Shown here: piece after piece, positions 28,666 through 36,943 of the stretch
How positions within the stretch are numbered: position 1 is the first letter of the stretch
Layout: each line of letters begins with the position of its first letter
Assembly: GCF_003858655.1 (NCBI RefSeq)
Contig: NZ_RQXV01000004.1
Span: 186,001-250,000 of the forward strand
From: Amphritea balenae
Lineage (GTDB): Bacteria; Pseudomonadota; Gammaproteobacteria; Pseudomonadales; Balneatricaceae
Length of the DNA: 64,000 nucleotides
Reading direction: 5' to 3'
The notes under the pieces: generated by a model
Told to the model about the DNA's origin: nothing
Database searches by the model: none
Seen by the model: the letters and a program-made list of their open reading frames with translations, nothing else
Made by a program: the position numbers and the translations under genes

Positions 28666-29283
28666 ATGAACTTTTTTGCCCATCTGGTACTTTCAGAACC
28701 AAATGTCCATTCCCGGGTAGGTAACCTGCTGGGTGACTTTGCCCGTGGCATTGATACGGAGCAATTACATCCGCAGCTGAAGCTGGGTTTACAGAATCAC
28801 AGACGGATAGACCAGTTCACCGATCAACACCCTAAAGTGCTGCAGATGAAGCGCAGCTTTACCCGGCAGCGGCGCCGGTTTGCGGGTATTGCGTTGGATG
28901 TATTGTTTGACCACTTCTTGTTGCAACACTGGGCACAACTGAGCCCTGAACCTAAAGCACAGGTCATTGAGCAGCTGTATGCGGATCTTCAATCGGGTCA
29001 GTCATTAATGCCGGAAAGGATGCAACAGGTAACCAGTCGATTAGTTGAGTATGACTGGTTTCGTTCTTATGAAAGCCTGGACGGGGTAGCTTATGCGTTG
29101 GAACGCATCGCTACCCGTATCCGTTTTCCCCATGAATTTTCGGGTATTGGCCAGGAGCTGGAATTGCATTACGAGCAGTTTGATGCAGGCTTTCAGCTTT
29201 TTATTGTTGATTTACTGCGGACCTTTCCCGCCCCTCTGATGCACCCTGTGCCCGACTTTCCTACGTTAGATTCAGCTGGTTGA
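28666..29283 (+). CDS. acpH: ACP phosphodiesterase (AcpH-like)
   Basis: 205 residues beginning MNFFAHLVLSEP, the family N-terminus, with GNLLGDFARG and the metal-binding HRRIDQFTDQHP (about residue 40). AcpH hydrolyses the 4'-phosphopantetheine from acyl carrier protein and belongs to an HD-like fold. The start codon directly follows the eight T of the fadBA terminator, so there is no Shine-Dalgarno site; a TTG at 28642 in frame is not better placed. Its 3' end overlaps the convergent GIY-YIG gene by 12 bases. Confidence 0.85.
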   Translation: MNFFAHLVLSEPNVHSRVGNLLGDFARGIDTEQLHPQLKLGLQNHRRIDQFTDQHPKVLQMKRSFTRQRRRFAGIALDVLFDHFLLQHWAQLSPEPKAQVIEQLYADLQSGQSLMPERMQQVTSRLVEYDWFRSYESLDGVAYALERIATRIRFPHEFSGIGQELELHYEQFDAGFQLFIVDLLRTFPAPLMHPVPDFPTLDSAG

Positions 29284-30426
29284 GAGGTTGTTGCGTTGGG
29301 CCAGTCGTGACTGCAATGCCGTCTTCAGGTCCTGTTGTCCCTGAATAACGGGACTGCTGTTTTTTTCCACACGAGCGCGATAACGATCAATCGTAGTTTC
29401 AATACGCTGGGTTTTACTCAGCACAGGTTTTTGCACTGTTGTTACCGCAGGTTTGATCGCTGGCGTGCTTGAGGGGGTAGCCATGCTAATCCGGGGAGGC
29501 GGAGTCGCTGCTTTAAGCTCCTGCTGTTGTACCAGCCGTTCGGCAGTTTGTTTTAAGTTACGGTCCAGCTCCAGCGTAGTTTCTTTCAATGCTGCAGGCT
29601 TATTCAGCGATAATTTGCGACCACTACTGCGTATTGCCGATTTAGGTTTGGCCTTAACGGGTGTTTTTCGTTTTGCCTGGGCCCGGGCATCGATGCGGGC
29701 CATCACTTCTGCCATCTCTTTAGCTTCAGCGCGTTGTTTGGCCATTTTTTCATTCTGGCGAGCCTCACGCTCCTGCTCGAGCTGTTCGCGAATCTTCTTT
29801 TCCTGCTTGGCCGAAGATGCTTTGCCGGTTGCTAGCTTAGGCTTAGCCGCGGCCTGAGCTGGCTTGGTAGAAGCTGCTGCTTTTGGTTTAGCCTTAGGCT
29901 TGCGCTTACGGGCATCCATGCGCAACAGTACTTTGGCCATTTCAGCGGTTTCTTTACGTTCCCGCTCGATGCGTTTCGCTAACTCGGCATCACGTTGCTG
30001 CGCCAGAGCTTTCAGGTCGTCCTCTGCGGGCTTTACGCCGGTTGGCAGAGGTGCAATGTCGGCAGGTTCTGGAGAGGCTGCTATCGCTTTTTCATGGGCT
30101 TCTATAGCGGCCTTACGTTCGGCTGCGGTCTGACGATGTGCGGTACTTGCATTTGGCTTAGTCCGTAAGCCTTGCAAGCTGGCAGCGTCATAGGTCTCCA
30201 GAGCCTCACGGGTGAGCTCGCGCAGGTCCTGTAGATCTTCAGCTATCGCCCATTCAGCGATGTTAAAAGAGTCCCCGCCGCAACGGCGAATATCGTCGTA
30301 AAGGGGATGGTCTACGCCTGACTCGGCAGCGATTAGCAGGGTTTCCCAGTGCTGATCAATAGTGCTTCGTGTAGAGCCAACATAAACTTTTTCAGATGTA
30401 GTGTTTGTAATGGTGAAAACGATCAA
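29272..30426 (-). CDS. GIY-YIG-like protein with Lys/Ala-rich tail
   Basis: 384 residues. The N-terminal 90 residues resemble a GIY-YIG nuclease domain: VFTITNTTSEKVYVGSTRST followed by an Arg-containing helix (DIRRCGGDSF) and a C-terminal Glu-rich helix. The rest is low complexity: highly charged heptad-like helices rich in K, A, E and R (about 110-300), with PKAKPKAAASTKPAQAAAKP-like segments similar to histone-type tails, then a Q/R-rich end. The tail could bind DNA or RNA electrostatically. No partner gene is evident; the neighbour starting divergently is a DnaQ-like exonuclease. Nuclease activity is not proven because the catalytic Glu cannot be assigned surely. Confidence 0.65.
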   Translation of the reverse strand: MIVFTITNTTSEKVYVGSTRSTIDQHWETLLIAAESGVDHPLYDDIRRCGGDSFNIAEWAIAEDLQDLRELTREALETYDAASLQGLRTKPNASTAHRQTAAERKAAIEAHEKAIAASPEPADIAPLPTGVKPAEDDLKALAQQRDAELAKRIERERKETAEMAKVLLRMDARKRKPKAKPKAAASTKPAQAAAKPKLATGKASSAKQEKKIREQLEQEREARQNEKMAKQRAEAKEMAEVMARIDARAQAKRKTPVKAKPKSAIRSSGRKLSLNKPAALKETTLELDRNLKQTAERLVQQQELKAATPPPRISMATPSSTPAIKPAVTTVQKPVLSKTQRIETTIDRYRARVEKNSSPVIQGQQDLKTALQSRLAQRNNLSTS

Positions 30427-30547
30427 AATATTACCCGGTACCGCTGGTAAAAAAGCGCGTATTATAGAGATCGTTTTGTTAAAGGTAAGACTTGAAATTT
30501 AGTTATTTTTATTGCCGTAATTTTTTCTTCTCAGAGTGAACCTCAGA

Positions 30548-31165
30548 ATGCCAAAGCAAGCTGCTGATACTGTTATAGTTCTTGATTTCGAGACCACCGG
30601 ATTGTCGCCGGATAATGGTGACCGTGCGATAGAAATTGGTGCGGTTCTTATTCAAAATGGAGAGGTCGTTGATAGCTTTCAGCGATTGATGAATCCGGGC
30701 CGGCGAGTTAACAGCTTTATCGAAAACTACACCGGCATCAGCAACGCAATGCTGAAGGACGCTGATGGCTGTGCACAGGTGATGGCTGAGTTTTGTGATT
30801 TTATTGGCGACTATAATCTGGTTGCCCATAACGCCTCATTTGATCGCCGCTTTCTGGATGCGGAACTGGCTATTATAGACAGACAGTATGGAGGTGATTT
30901 CGCCTGCTCAATGCTGATTGCAAGGCGGCTTTATCAGCAGGCGCCCAACCATAAGCTGGGTGGATTAGTGGAGTATAAAAACCTGCCAACTGAGGGTGTG
31001 TTTCACCGGGCGCTGGCGGATGCCGAGATGACCGCACGGCTCTGGTTACAGATGCTGGAAGATATAGCCATGGAGTACGATAAAACAGACCTGACATTCA
31101 GGCAGGTGCAAAAACTGGCGAAAATACCCAAGGCGGGTGTCGCCAGCTTTCTGCAAAAGCTTTAA
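30548..31165 (+). CDS. DnaQ-like 3'-5' exonuclease (DEDDh)
   Basis: 205 residues with the DEDDh exonuclease fold. Exo I is VLDFETTGLSP (Asp and Glu), Exo II is LVAHNASFDRRFL (Asp) and Exo III is HRALADAEMTARL (His and Asp), so all four metal-binding acids and the catalytic histidine are present. It resembles the polymerase III epsilon subunit and RNase T group but has no polymerase-binding tail, so it is probably a stand-alone DNA or RNA exonuclease. A GTG at 30536 also opens the frame; ATG 30548 starts closer to the domain. The upstream ribosome site is weak. Confidence 0.85.
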   Translation: MPKQAADTVIVLDFETTGLSPDNGDRAIEIGAVLIQNGEVVDSFQRLMNPGRRVNSFIENYTGISNAMLKDADGCAQVMAEFCDFIGDYNLVAHNASFDRRFLDAELAIIDRQYGGDFACSMLIARRLYQQAPNHKLGGLVEYKNLPTEGVFHRALADAEMTARLWLQMLEDIAMEYDKTDLTFRQVQKLAKIPKAGVASFLQKL

Positions 31166-31194
31166 GGCTTTCTCCGGGAGAAATAGCCAGGTAG

Positions 31195-32037
31195 TCAGGC
31201 CTTAAATTTTGCTCTGAACTGGTCTGCGGTCATCAGCAAGCGATTAAGGCGGCAGGCCTGATCACTGACCTGTTGTACCAGTTCGGCATTATTAAGGGCC
31301 GCAACGCCTTGACTATTTAGCAGGTTGTTCTCAAACCCGACCCTGACATCACCGCCTAGTTCAAGCGCGCGCCGGGCGCACAGATTTTCCTGTTTTCCAA
31401 ATGCGCAGACCATCCAGTTCAGATTATGAGTGTCTGATGTCAGGAAAGGTTCAAGGTCCAGAGGGCTGGATTGCTGCTGACTATGGTAGCGTCCCAGAAC
31501 AAACAGTAACTGATGGGGTTGATCCGGAATAATACCTTGGCTGTGTAATTGCTTATACCAGGCCAGTTCCTGTTCGGAATAGAGAATGTACTGCGGCATT
31601 ATCTGTTGCTCTGCTATCCAGTGAAAGAAGCGGCTGGCCTCAGGTTCTGCACTGCTATCCGGAATCAGTTCTCTTAACGCCAGAGAAACCGCTTCGGGCT
31701 TAACCTGACGTACCATCTGCATCTGTTGCTCAGGTTGATAGATACCGGCTGCTTCAGTGGTCAGCTGAACGACTATCTTGTTGTCGAGCCGTTCACGGAT
31801 AGCATCCCATACCTGCTGGTTGAGCTCTGGATCAAGCGAGTGTCTGCCCTGGTTATCACGGGCATGGGCATGAATCATCGTTGCTCCTGCCTGCCATGCC
31901 TGCTCAGCGGCTTGTGCTACTTCAGCAATAGTTACCGGCAGTGCGGGATGATCAGCTTTCTGCTTATAGGCCCCGTTTGGCGCAACCGTAATAATGGCTG
32001 GAGCTGGATTTGAGTCGGTTATTGGTTGATCTTTCAT
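31195..32037 (-). CDS. Beta-keto acid cleavage enzyme (BKACE, DUF849)
   Basis: 280 residues of the BKACE/DUF849 family, which condense a beta-keto acid with acetyl-CoA and cleave it to acetoacetate and a new CoA ester. Zinc-binding His56 and His58 lie in MIHAHARD, and the barrel continues with VVQLTTEAAG, PEAVSLALREL and GGDVRVGFENN, which carries the conserved C-terminal loop. The founding member (Kce) acts on 3-keto-5-aminohexanoate, but family members differ in substrate. The ATG overlaps the stop of the upstream aminotransferase (TGATG), pointing to coupled expression and a shared pathway. Confidence 0.88.
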   Translation of the reverse strand: MKDQPITDSNPAPAIITVAPNGAYKQKADHPALPVTIAEVAQAAEQAWQAGATMIHAHARDNQGRHSLDPELNQQVWDAIRERLDNKIVVQLTTEAAGIYQPEQQMQMVRQVKPEAVSLALRELIPDSSAEPEASRFFHWIAEQQIMPQYILYSEQELAWYKQLHSQGIIPDQPHQLLFVLGRYHSQQQSSPLDLEPFLTSDTHNLNWMVCAFGKQENLCARRALELGGDVRVGFENNLLNSQGVAALNNAELVQQVSDQACRLNRLLMTADQFRAKFKA

Positions 32038-33371
32038 CACTTATCCAGCTCCTGAAACGCATCCTGCAGGGATAACTGCAATTTATCAGTAAGTTCATCC
32101 GCCTGAGTATTAGTCAGGATAAAGGGCGGCGCCAGTAGAATATGATGACCTTGTTTGCCGTCGATAGTACCTGCCATCGGATAGCACATCAGGCCCCGCT
32201 GCATTGCGCACTGCTTTATTAACTGGTGTATGTTTGAGCCAGCTGGCAGCGGTTGTTTGGTTTCCCTATCGGCCACAAGCTCAATGCCTAATAACAGCCC
32301 ACGGCCTCTGATATCGCCGACATAAGGATGCTCATTGAACATCTCGTTCAGGTTACCGGTAATCTGTTTGTTGAGTTTCCTGACCCTGGATAGTAACTGA
32401 TCCTGCTCAATAGTATGTTGTACCGCCAGAGCCGCTGCACAAGCTGTCGGGTGTGCCATGTAGGTATGACCATGCTGAAAAAAGCCACTGCCCTGGGCAA
32501 ATGCCTGATAGAGCTGCTCCCGAACCAGCACCGCACCGATTGGTTGATAGCCAGCGCCCAGCCCTTTTGCAACGGTTATGATATCCGGCACAACATCGTC
32601 CTGCTCACAGGCGAACAGGCTTCCGGTGCGACCCATACCGCACATGACTTCATCTAAGATCAACAAAATGCCGTACTGATCACAGATCTCTCTAACCCGT
32701 TTCAGGTAGCCGGGCACCGCAGGCACAGCACCGGATGTGGCACCTACTACCGGTTCAGCGATAAATGCCAAAACCTTTTCCGGGCCCGTTGTAAGCAGAG
32801 CCTGTTCTAACTCATTGGCAATTCGCAGACCATACTCTGCTTCTGTTTCATCAGTGCGCTGATCCCGGTATGAGTAACAAGGTGCAATATGCTGAACCGG
32901 ACTGAGGAGCGGATCAAACTGTTGTCTGCGCCATTGGTTTCCGCCCACGGCAAGCGCGCCTAATGTGTTGCCATGATAGCTCTGACGGCGAGCGATAAAG
33001 TATTGTCGCTGACTCTCTCCCTGTTCGAGGAAATACTGACGGGCCATTTTTAAGGCCGCTTCAACTGCTTCAGACCCGCCGCTGGTGTAATACACACGGT
33101 TAAGATCCCCCGGCGCTTTATCGGTGAGCCATTGGGCCAGCTCTTCGGCGGGCTCAGAGGTAAAGAAACCGCTATGAGCATAGGGAATGCTTTGTAGCTG
33201 TTTCTTTATGGCGCTGATAATAGCCGGATGGTTGTGACCGAGGCTCGAGACTGCCGCTCCTGAACTGCCATCAAGGTAACGTTTCCCCTGGGTGTCAATG
33301 ATATAAGGACCATCGCCGGTAGCTGCTGTTGGCAGGTTACTGTGACAGTGGCGGTGAAAAACGTGAGTCAT
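32037..33371 (-). CDS. Class III PLP-dependent aminotransferase
   Basis: 444 residues of the ornithine/omega-amino acid aminotransferase family. SGAAVSSLGHNHP near the N-terminus, VYYTSGGSEAVEAALKMAR for phosphate binding, LLILDEVMCGMGRTG with the PLP-contacting Asp, and the Schiff-base Lys269 in ITVAKGLGAGYQPIGA are all present. A TTG at 33386 extends the frame, but ATG 33371 gives the family start. It is translationally coupled to the BKACE gene and diverges from a LysR regulator. Together they suggest a pathway that converts an amino acid to a keto acid and then cleaves it. Confidence 0.9.
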   Translation of the reverse strand: MTHVFHRHCHSNLPTAATGDGPYIIDTQGKRYLDGSSGAAVSSLGHNHPAIISAIKKQLQSIPYAHSGFFTSEPAEELAQWLTDKAPGDLNRVYYTSGGSEAVEAALKMARQYFLEQGESQRQYFIARRQSYHGNTLGALAVGGNQWRRQQFDPLLSPVQHIAPCYSYRDQRTDETEAEYGLRIANELEQALLTTGPEKVLAFIAEPVVGATSGAVPAVPGYLKRVREICDQYGILLILDEVMCGMGRTGSLFACEQDDVVPDIITVAKGLGAGYQPIGAVLVREQLYQAFAQGSGFFQHGHTYMAHPTACAAALAVQHTIEQDQLLSRVRKLNKQITGNLNEMFNEHPYVGDIRGRGLLLGIELVADRETKQPLPAGSNIHQLIKQCAMQRGLMCYPMAGTIDGKQGHHILLAPPFILTNTQADELTDKLQLSLQDAFQELDK

Positions 33372-33443
33372 GGTGCTGTCGTCCAAAGCAAGTTGAGAGA
33401 CTGAATATTAAAGAGAGAATGGCATTTTTCAGCAAACGCGTTA

Positions 33444-33463
33444 TTCTCTTTAGGGTATGAGAA
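33444..33463. promoter_or_regulatory. Candidate LysR operator in the divergent region
   Basis: TTCTC-N10-GAGAA inverted repeat between the aminotransferase and the LysR gene, 73 bases before the former. Size and position are typical for LysR recognition sites. Confidence 0.4.
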
Positions 33464-33535
33464 AAAGGAATGCGGGTCGGTTTTTAGTATTCTTTTTGAT
33501 TCAGCTGATTAACAGGGCTAACAGCAAGGTTATAA

Positions 33536-34444
33536 ATGCGTCGTAATTTACCCCCACTCAATTCCGTCAAAGCCTTTGAGGCCGCAGCCCGTCAGCTAAG
33601 CTTCACTGCCGCAGCGGAGGAACTCTGTGTCACCCAGAGCGCGATAAGTAAGCAGATTAAACAACTGGAACTCTATATCGGTGAACAGCTATTTGAACGT
33701 ACACCCAATCAGCTGATACTAACCGACAAAGGATCCCGCTATCTGGCGGTTATCTCGGTTGCGATGGATAGTATTGACCAGGCCACCGCAGAGCTGAAGC
33801 GGTCGGATAAGAGCAGGGAAAGCCTGCGTTTGGATATGTTGCCATCCCTTTCAAGTATCTGGCTGATACCCCGACTACAACAGTTTGAACATTGTTATCC
33901 GGAACTGAATGTAGAGCTGATCAGTGGTGAAGGGATACCTGACTTTGTCGCATCTGAAGCGGACCTGGCAATTCGCTGCTTTAAGCAGGACAGTGCCCCG
34001 GCTAAAGCCGATCTGTTACTGCCTGAACGGTTACTGCTGGTGGCGTCTGCTGAGCTGATTAAACGAAAACCTATTCGTCAGATTGAAGATCTGACACAAC
34101 ATAAATTGCTGGCGCAGACTACCCGTCCAGCAATGTGGCAAACATTTTTTCAACAGTTGAATCTTAATCCTGAGTTATGCGATCCGGGTATTGCTGCACA
34201 ACATTTCTTTATGTCGCTGCAGTCAGTTAAAGAGGGGTTAGGTATCGCTTTGATCCCTGATTTTCTGGTTCAGAGTGAGTTAGAAACAGGGCAGTTAGTT
34301 GCGCCGTTGGGGCTGAGTATGGTGAGTAGCTTTGGTTATTATCTGAGTGCCCCTGAGCATAAACGTCATCAGCTTAAAGTGCGGCAGTTTAGTCAGTGGC
34401 TGGTGGATAATCTGGCCCGTTCGCAGATTATTGATCGGGGCTGA
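33536..34444 (+). CDS. LysR-type transcriptional regulator (GcvA-like)
   Basis: 302 residues. The N-terminal winged helix-turn-helix (AFEAAARQLSFTAAAEELCVTQSAISKQIKQLE, split here: AFEAAARQLSFTAAAEELC then VTQSAISKQIKQLE) resembles the GcvA/AmpR subgroup. The C-terminal half is a periplasmic-binding-like effector domain with VASEADLAIRCFKQD. It is divergent from the aminotransferase-BKACE pair and probably controls it in response to the substrate. The ATG is preceded by AGCAAGG at a suitable distance. Confidence 0.9.
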   Translation: MRRNLPPLNSVKAFEAAARQLSFTAAAEELCVTQSAISKQIKQLELYIGEQLFERTPNQLILTDKGSRYLAVISVAMDSIDQATAELKRSDKSRESLRLDMLPSLSSIWLIPRLQQFEHCYPELNVELISGEGIPDFVASEADLAIRCFKQDSAPAKADLLLPERLLLVASAELIKRKPIRQIEDLTQHKLLAQTTRPAMWQTFFQQLNLNPELCDPGIAAQHFFMSLQSVKEGLGIALIPDFLVQSELETGQLVAPLGLSMVSSFGYYLSAPEHKRHQLKVRQFSQWLVDNLARSQIIDRG

Positions 34445-34463
34445 ATGAGTCTGTGCAAGCCTG

Positions 34464-34826
34464 TTAGCGGCTCAGGTATGCGATCCGTTCTGCCAGTTGC
34501 ATATATTCAGAGTAGGCTTCAACCGTAGATTTACGTAATTCATAAGGAATGCCTGCTATACCTGCGACTGAACCATTAGGCAGTACCAGGCTCCAGGCCT
34601 GTTTGAGTTGCTGGTCTTGTTGTAGCAATTGCTGGCATTCCAGTGTTGACCAGATACTGGCGGTTTCTGTATAACGCAGGGCCTGTTGCAGACAGCCGGT
34701 AATCACCGGCCGCTGTTTCTGGATATATACCGCGGCTGAACGGGGGTCATTCAATTGCATCGCCTGAACCCCTGATACTGAAGTCAGTAGCAAGGCGGCA
34801 GTGATTAAGCGTCTGTATCCTGACAA
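34464..34826 (-). CDS. Small exported protein of unknown function
   Basis: 120 residues with an N-terminal signal peptide (RRLITAALLLTSVSGVQA, cleavage before MQLND). The mature part has two cysteines (ITGCLQQ and LECQQLL) that could form one disulfide, and is helical and Gln-rich. No family is recognised. It lies between the LysR gene (convergent) and msrAB (same strand, upstream), 104 bases from the latter. Periplasmic location is inferred from the signal peptide only. Confidence 0.6.
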   Translation of the reverse strand: MSGYRRLITAALLLTSVSGVQAMQLNDPRSAAVYIQKQRPVITGCLQQALRYTETASIWSTLECQQLLQQDQQLKQAWSLVLPNGSVAGIAGIPYELRKSTVEAYSEYMQLAERIAYLSR

Positions 34827-34930
34827 AGATTTTACTCCGATAAACGCTGTTACATGATACTACAGCCTAGTCTATCGGATTATGGCCAGGATACAGGGTT
34901 GCTATACTCAAACCGGGTAGCGGTAGGCGA

Positions 34931-36076
34931 TTATTCAAACAGCGTTAGCAGTTCTTCGTAACCTTTAGATGCGAGCTCCTCTTTGGGAATAAAGCGTAAC
35001 GATGCTGAATTAATACAGTACCGCAGGCCTGTAGGTGCCGGCCCATCACTGAAAACATGTCCCAGATGAGAGTCTGCATACTTACTTCGTACCTCTGTTC
35101 TGCTCATAAAGAACTTAGTATCTGAATGCTCAGAGACTGAGGCAGGGTAGATAGGTTTGGCAAAACTCGGCCAGCCGGTACCCGATTTAAATTTATCCCG
35201 GGAGGAGAATAGCGGCTCGCCGCTTACGATATCTACATAGATACCCTCACGTTTTTCATTCCAGAAGGCGTTTTGGAACGCTCGCTCAGTGCCATCTTCC
35301 TGAGTGACTTTATACTGTATGTCAGTCAGAGTGCTTCGTAGTTCCTGATCGGAGGGTTTCTTGAAATCCTGATATCCTCCCGTTTTATCTGCTGTCTGGT
35401 TACCCTGCTGCTGGTCGCGGCCAAACCGGGTGAAGTCAGGATGCAGATCATCTCCCCAGGTTTTTTCCAGATACTGATCGCGACCGGAGTTAAAACGGTA
35501 GTATCTGTACCGGATAGGATTCCGCTTATAATAATCCTGATGATAATCTTCAGCCGGATAGAATACTGTCAGCTTGCTCAGTTCTGTTGCCAGAGGTTTG
35601 CTGTAGCGTCCTGACGCCGCGAGAGCACTCATCGATTGTTCCGCCAGATTCCGTTGCTGCTCATCATGGTAGTAAACGCCAGGGCGGTACTGGGTACCCC
35701 GATCAACGAATGAACCCTGACCATCGGTGGGATCCATCTGGCGCCAGAGTGATTGCAAAAGCCCCTGATAAGTAATGACTTGCGGGTCGTAATAAACCTG
35801 AACAGCTTCGGTGTGGCCGGTCACGCCGGCGGAGACCTCGCGGTAGCTAGGGTTCGCTTTTTCTCCCGCGGTATAACCAGAAATAACCTCTTTTACACCG
35901 GGTAATTTTTCAAAGCCGGCTTCAGTACACCAGAAGCATCCGCCAGCAAAGGTCGCAACTTTTAATCCTTGTTGTTGCGCTGTGGTATCAGTTGGTTGGC
36001 TAGTGGCAGCGACTGCCAGAACACTGATGCCGGCGGTAGCAACCAGAAGCGCTGCGATCTTGGTTTTCATTTTCAA
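34931..36076 (-). CDS. msrAB: Exported bifunctional methionine sulfoxide reductase MsrAB
   Basis: 381 residues: signal peptide ([16 protein letters not shown]...), then MsrA with catalytic Cys47 in [16 protein letters not shown] and the helper HTEAVQV and DYHQDYY segments, then MsrB with [18 protein letters not shown] and catalytic Cys in [11 protein letters not shown]. MsrA repairs the S and MsrB the R isomer of methionine sulfoxide in envelope proteins. The zinc-binding Cys pairs of many MsrBs are absent (SGEPLFSS where CGxPLFSS is usual), placing it with zinc-free MsrBs. A thioredoxin domain is not present, so an outside reductant is needed. Confidence 0.92.
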   Translation of the reverse strand: MKMKTKIAALLVATAGISVLAVAATSQPTDTTAQQQGLKVATFAGGCFWCTEAGFEKLPGVKEVISGYTAGEKANPSYREVSAGVTGHTEAVQVYYDPQVITYQGLLQSLWRQMDPTDGQGSFVDRGTQYRPGVYYHDEQQRNLAEQSMSALAASGRYSKPLATELSKLTVFYPAEDYHQDYYKRNPIRYRYYRFNSGRDQYLEKTWGDDLHPDFTRFGRDQQQGNQTADKTGGYQDFKKPSDQELRSTLTDIQYKVTQEDGTERAFQNAFWNEKREGIYVDIVSGEPLFSSRDKFKSGTGWPSFAKPIYPASVSEHSDTKFFMSRTEVRSKYADSHLGHVFSDGPAPTGLRYCINSASLRFIPKEELASKGYEELLTLFE

Positions 36077-36233
36077 TCCCTCACATCATTTCCATTTATG
36101 AATGCACCTTACCGTTGAGGCATGAAACCAAACTGAAAATACCAAAATGGTGAGCTGAGCCTTTGACCCCTTAGTGTCGCTATAGTATTCCTGTCTTATT
36201 CAGGAATACTTCAGTGAGGAGTACAGCAGTCAA

Positions 36234-36926
36234 ATGGCTGAAGATAATGAAAATGCAGTACTGAAGGAGCTGCCCGCGATAGATCAGGGTACGGTTATAC
36301 AGGTCACCGATGCTGGTGGTGGTCTGAAATATATATCACGTTTTGTGGGTATCGATAGCCAGGTTGTTATTACCCGGTTACCCCCGGTAACGCAGTTGAA
36401 AAAGAGCGGTATGGGAACCGATGAACTGACCTTCCGGGATACGTTTTTTTCAAAACGTAAACTGGTTATGCGGATGATCTCTAACGGTCGGGTGTTTGCG
36501 TTTGAAACCGATGTTGTGGATGTTTTTCTGCAAGGCAGCAAATTACTCATGTCGACCTACCCGAAACATATTCAATCCCGAATGCTGCGCAAGGAACCCC
36601 GATATCCCTGCGCTATACCAGGTGACCTGACGGTGGGGGAACAGGCTTACAGCGGTATTATGGTGAATTTCAGTACCGGTGGGGGCTTATTTAAAATCAC
36701 CTCCCAGACTGAATTTGAAGCGTTACAGAAAGCCCGTGAAGAACAGCAGAAGCTAACACTCAAACTGCAACTGCCTTTTGACGATCAGCCTTCAGAGATC
36801 AACGTACAGTTGATGTCTATTACAACGGCTGACCAGCAGCTGGGGTTTTCGTTTAGTGATGGGAAAGAGTTGATTCAACGTTACATAGCCGCATTGAAGC
36901 TGGACTCAATCAGTGATTTTTTCTGA
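36234..36926 (+). CDS. PilZ-domain c-di-GMP binding protein (YcgR-like)
   Basis: 230 residues in two parts. The N-terminal 110 residues form a flagellar-brake/PilZN-like barrel, and the C-terminal PilZ domain has the c-di-GMP motifs RKEPR (RxxxR, near residue 122) and NFSTGG (NxSxxG, near residue 144). Such proteins slow flagellar rotation or regulate other targets on c-di-GMP binding. It is a single gene with no flagellar genes in view, so the target is unknown. ATG is preceded by GTGAGGAG. Confidence 0.85.
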   Translation: MAEDNENAVLKELPAIDQGTVIQVTDAGGGLKYISRFVGIDSQVVITRLPPVTQLKKSGMGTDELTFRDTFFSKRKLVMRMISNGRVFAFETDVVDVFLQGSKLLMSTYPKHIQSRMLRKEPRYPCAIPGDLTVGEQAYSGIMVNFSTGGGLFKITSQTEFEALQKAREEQQKLTLKLQLPFDDQPSEINVQLMSITTADQQLGFSFSDGKELIQRYIAALKLDSISDFF

Positions 36927-36943
36927 TCTTATTCACCTTTTCC

